The translations under genes were made by a program, and so were the position numbers. Positions 6,137 to 7,689 of a stretch of DNA of 7,689 bases are shown here, one piece after another. The first letter of the stretch is position 1; every line of letters starts with the position of its first letter. The notes under the pieces were generated by a model that saw nothing but the letters and a program-made list of their open reading frames with translations, did not search any database and was not told the origin of the DNA. The stretch comes from Deltaproteobacteria bacterium (GTDB taxonomy: Bacteria > Myxococcota > Polyangia > Polyangiales > B10-G4): positions 3,227-10,915 of the forward strand of contig JAFDCW010000183.1 of NCBI GenBank assembly GCA_019312705.1, written 5' to 3'.

Positions 6137-6145
6137 ACCAGCTAA

Positions 6146-6151
6146 AAGGGG
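6146..6151 (+). promoter_or_regulatory. Ribosome binding site of pfaD
   Basis: AAGGGG, preceded by further A residues, lies 8 nt before ATG 6160. It is the clearest Shine-Dalgarno sequence in the window and fixes the pfaD start ahead of the in-frame ATG at residue 7. Confidence 0.7.
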
Positions 6152-6159
6152 TAGTTCAC

Positions 6160-7689
6160 ATGCTTCCAAGCATCGGAATGTGGACCGCGGGGGGAAAGCC
6201 CCCCGCCTTTGACCGGCGGGCCCTGCTCGCCGCAGCGGCAGATTTCCGTGCGCCGCTGCATGTCTTGCGCGAGTCGATGGACGGCCGAGTGGGCGTCGGC
6301 GTCGAAGGCGACGTCATTCCAACGCGTTATCTGAACGGCCACGCCGCCTATCCACTGCTCGCGACGTTGCCCGCTCTCTATCCCGAGTGGCTCGGCGAAC
6401 GCAGCTTCAACGAGACCCACGGGGTGCGCTTTCCGTACGTGAGCGGCGCCATGGCCAACGGCATCGCGACGACGGACATGGTGATCGCGATGGCCCGGGC
6501 CGGCATGCTCGGCTTCTTCGGCGCAGCGGGGCTCGCTTTTCCCGTGGTCGAAGCGGCCGTCGATCGCCTCGAAGCGGCCCTCGGCGGTACCGACCTCGCC
6601 TGGGGCATGAATCTCATCCACTCGCCCAACGAGCCGGCCCTCGAAGAGGCCATCGCGGACCTCTACCTCCGGCGCGGCGTGAACCGCGTCTCAGCAGCGG
6701 CGTACCTGGCCCTGACCCCGGCGATCGTCCGCTACGCCGCCGCGGGCCTCACCCTTGATCCCTCGGGCGCCATCAAGCGGCGCACGCACGTCTTCGCGAA
6801 GATCTCGAGGCCGGAGACCGCGCTGCCGTTCATGTCCCCGGCCCCCGCCGCGATCCTCGACGCCCTCGTCGCGGACGGCAAGCTCACCCAGGAAGAAGCC
6901 AAGCTCGCCCGACGCGTCCCCGTCGCCGAGGACATCACGGTCGAGGCGGACTCCGGTGGCCACACCGACAGGCAATCCCTGACCGCGGTCTTCCCGGTCA
7001 TCGCCGAGCTCCGGGACCGCCTGGCGGACGAGTTCGGCTACGAGCGGCCCATCCGGGTAGGCGCCGCGGGCGGCCTCGGCACGCCGCGCTCCATCGCCGC
7101 GGCGTTCTCCCTCGGCGCGAGCTACGTCGTCACGGGCTCGGTCAACCAGAGTGCCACCGAGTCCGGGCTCTCGGACGACGGCAAGCGCATGCTCGCCGAA
7201 GCCTCGATGGGCGACGTCGTGATGGCCCCGGCCGCCGACATGTTCGAACAAGGCGTCGAGGTTCAGGTGCTGAAGCGCGGGACCATGTTCGGCTCCCGGG
7301 CCCACCGCCTGTGGACCACCTACGAAGCCTACCCGAGCCTCGACGCGATCCCAGAGGCCGAACGCGAGCGCCTCGGCAAGCAGGTCCTCGGCGCGACCAT
7401 CGAAGAGGTCCGGGCGGCGACGCGGGCGTTCTGGGCCGACCGGGACCCCTCCCAGAACGAGATCGCGGCGCGCGATCCGAAACACGAAATGGCGCTTTGC
7501 TTTCGCTGGTACCTCGGGCTGTCGAGCCGGTGGGCGATCAGCGGCGAGCCCAGCCGGCGCCTCGATTATCAGATCTGGTGCGGGCCCGCGATGGGCGCGT
7601 TCAACGACTGGGTCCGGGGCTCCTTCCTCGAGGCGCCGGAAAACCGCTCGGTGGTCCAGATCGCCCGAAACCTCCTCGAGGGCGCAGCG
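6160..7689 (+). CDS. pfaD: PfaD-type trans-acting enoyl reductase, 3' end cut by window
   Basis: The visible 510 residues are nearly the full length of PfaD proteins (roughly 540), with the stop codon beyond the right edge. PfaD is an FMN-dependent TIM-barrel enoyl reductase, related to nitronate monooxygenases, that reduces enoyl intermediates on the carrier domains of PUFA synthases and some trans-AT polyketide synthases. The N-terminal part holds RYLNGHAAYPLLATL...FNETHGVRFPYVSGAMANGIAT (about 56-104), a highly characteristic PfaD block with the flavin-site start of the barrel. GAAGLAFPVVEAA, WGMNLIHSPNEP, EADSGGHTDRQSL (262-274) and GAAGGLGTPRSIAAAFSLGASYVVTGSVNQ (301-330, phosphate-binding region) follow. 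The C-terminal region includes RGTMFGSRAHRLW and the YLGLSSRW / YQIWCGPAMGAFNDWVRGS block of the PfaD-specific tail. It is preceded by 183 nt of non-coding DNA and so probably opens a new transcription unit. No frameshift or loss of key motifs is seen. Confidence 0.95.
   Translation, partial: MLPSIGMWTAGGKPPAFDRRALLAAAADFRAPLHVLRESMDGRVGVGVEGDVIPTRYLNGHAAYPLLATLPALYPEWLGERSFNETHGVRFPYVSGAMANGIATTDMVIAMARAGMLGFFGAAGLAFPVVEAAVDRLEAALGGTDLAWGMNLIHSPNEPALEEAIADLYLRRGVNRVSAAAYLALTPAIVRYAAAGLTLDPSGAIKRRTHVFAKISRPETALPFMSPAPAAILDALVADGKLTQEEAKLARRVPVAEDITVEADSGGHTDRQSLTAVFPVIAELRDRLADEFGYERPIRVGAAGGLGTPRSIAAAFSLGASYVVTGSVNQSATESGLSDDGKRMLAEASMGDVVMAPAADMFEQGVEVQVLKRGTMFGSRAHRLWTTYEAYPSLDAIPEAERERLGKQVLGATIEEVRAATRAFWADRDPSQNEIAARDPKHEMALCFRWYLGLSSRWAISGEPSRRLDYQIWCGPAMGAFNDWVRGSFLEAPENRSVVQIARNLLEGAA

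Noticed and set aside
6116..6145. Nine-codon mini open frame (MTGRALVTS) just before the pfaD ribosome binding site
   Set aside because: It could be a leader peptide, but it has no ribosome binding site of its own, no run of regulatory codons and is within chance expectation. The longer 63-codon frame from 5954 containing it shows no protein-like character.
6691..7485. Minus-strand open frame of 264 codons within pfaD
   Set aside because: Antisense to a highly characteristic PfaD sequence; composition is Arg/Gly/Asp/Glu-rich with no motif.

Overview
This is a GC-rich, gene-dense window. Its gene set fits a myxobacterium (Myxococcota, perhaps Polyangiales or Sandaracinaceae). The reasons are a Cys-rich secreted-type protein with a Pro/Asp/Gly-rich linker, strong G/C bias at third codon positions, frequent GTG starts, and a PfaD-type enoyl reductase of the polyunsaturated fatty acid synthase type. 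The taxonomic call is an inference from style and content; no marker gene is present.

Layout. At 2-586 (+) is the C-terminal part of a Cys-rich protein. A short gap with a small hairpin follows. Then comes a two-gene plus-strand unit: a UbiA/MenA-type membrane prenyltransferase (640-1545) overlapping by 4 nt a signal-peptide-bearing membrane protein of unknown function (1542-2171). This unit runs head-on, with only 9 nt between stop codons, into a three-gene minus-strand unit: an HcaT-like MFS transporter (5050 to 3878), a second UbiA-type prenyltransferase (3829 to 2882) and an unrecognised soluble protein (2897 to 2181). A 125-nt divergent region separates the MFS gene from a plus-strand gene for a PhnD-like substrate-binding protein without a visible signal peptide (5176-5976). 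After a 183-nt non-coding region with several potential hairpins and a good ribosome binding site, a PfaD gene (6160-7689) runs off the right edge, lacking its last residues.

How the parts may work together. The two prenyltransferases share the same motif architecture, including the YRGxGEVL signature, and are probably paralogues acting on aromatic acceptors such as a quinone precursor. HcaT-like MFS proteins take up aromatic acids in characterised cases, so an import-then-prenylate route is conceivable for the minus-strand unit, but nothing here proves it. PfaD works in trans with multidomain PUFA or secondary-lipid synthases. In described myxobacterial clusters the reductase gene is first, so the synthase genes are expected just beyond the right edge. 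The left and right halves need not be functionally linked.

No rRNA, tRNA, CRISPR array, insertion sequence or phage gene was recognised.
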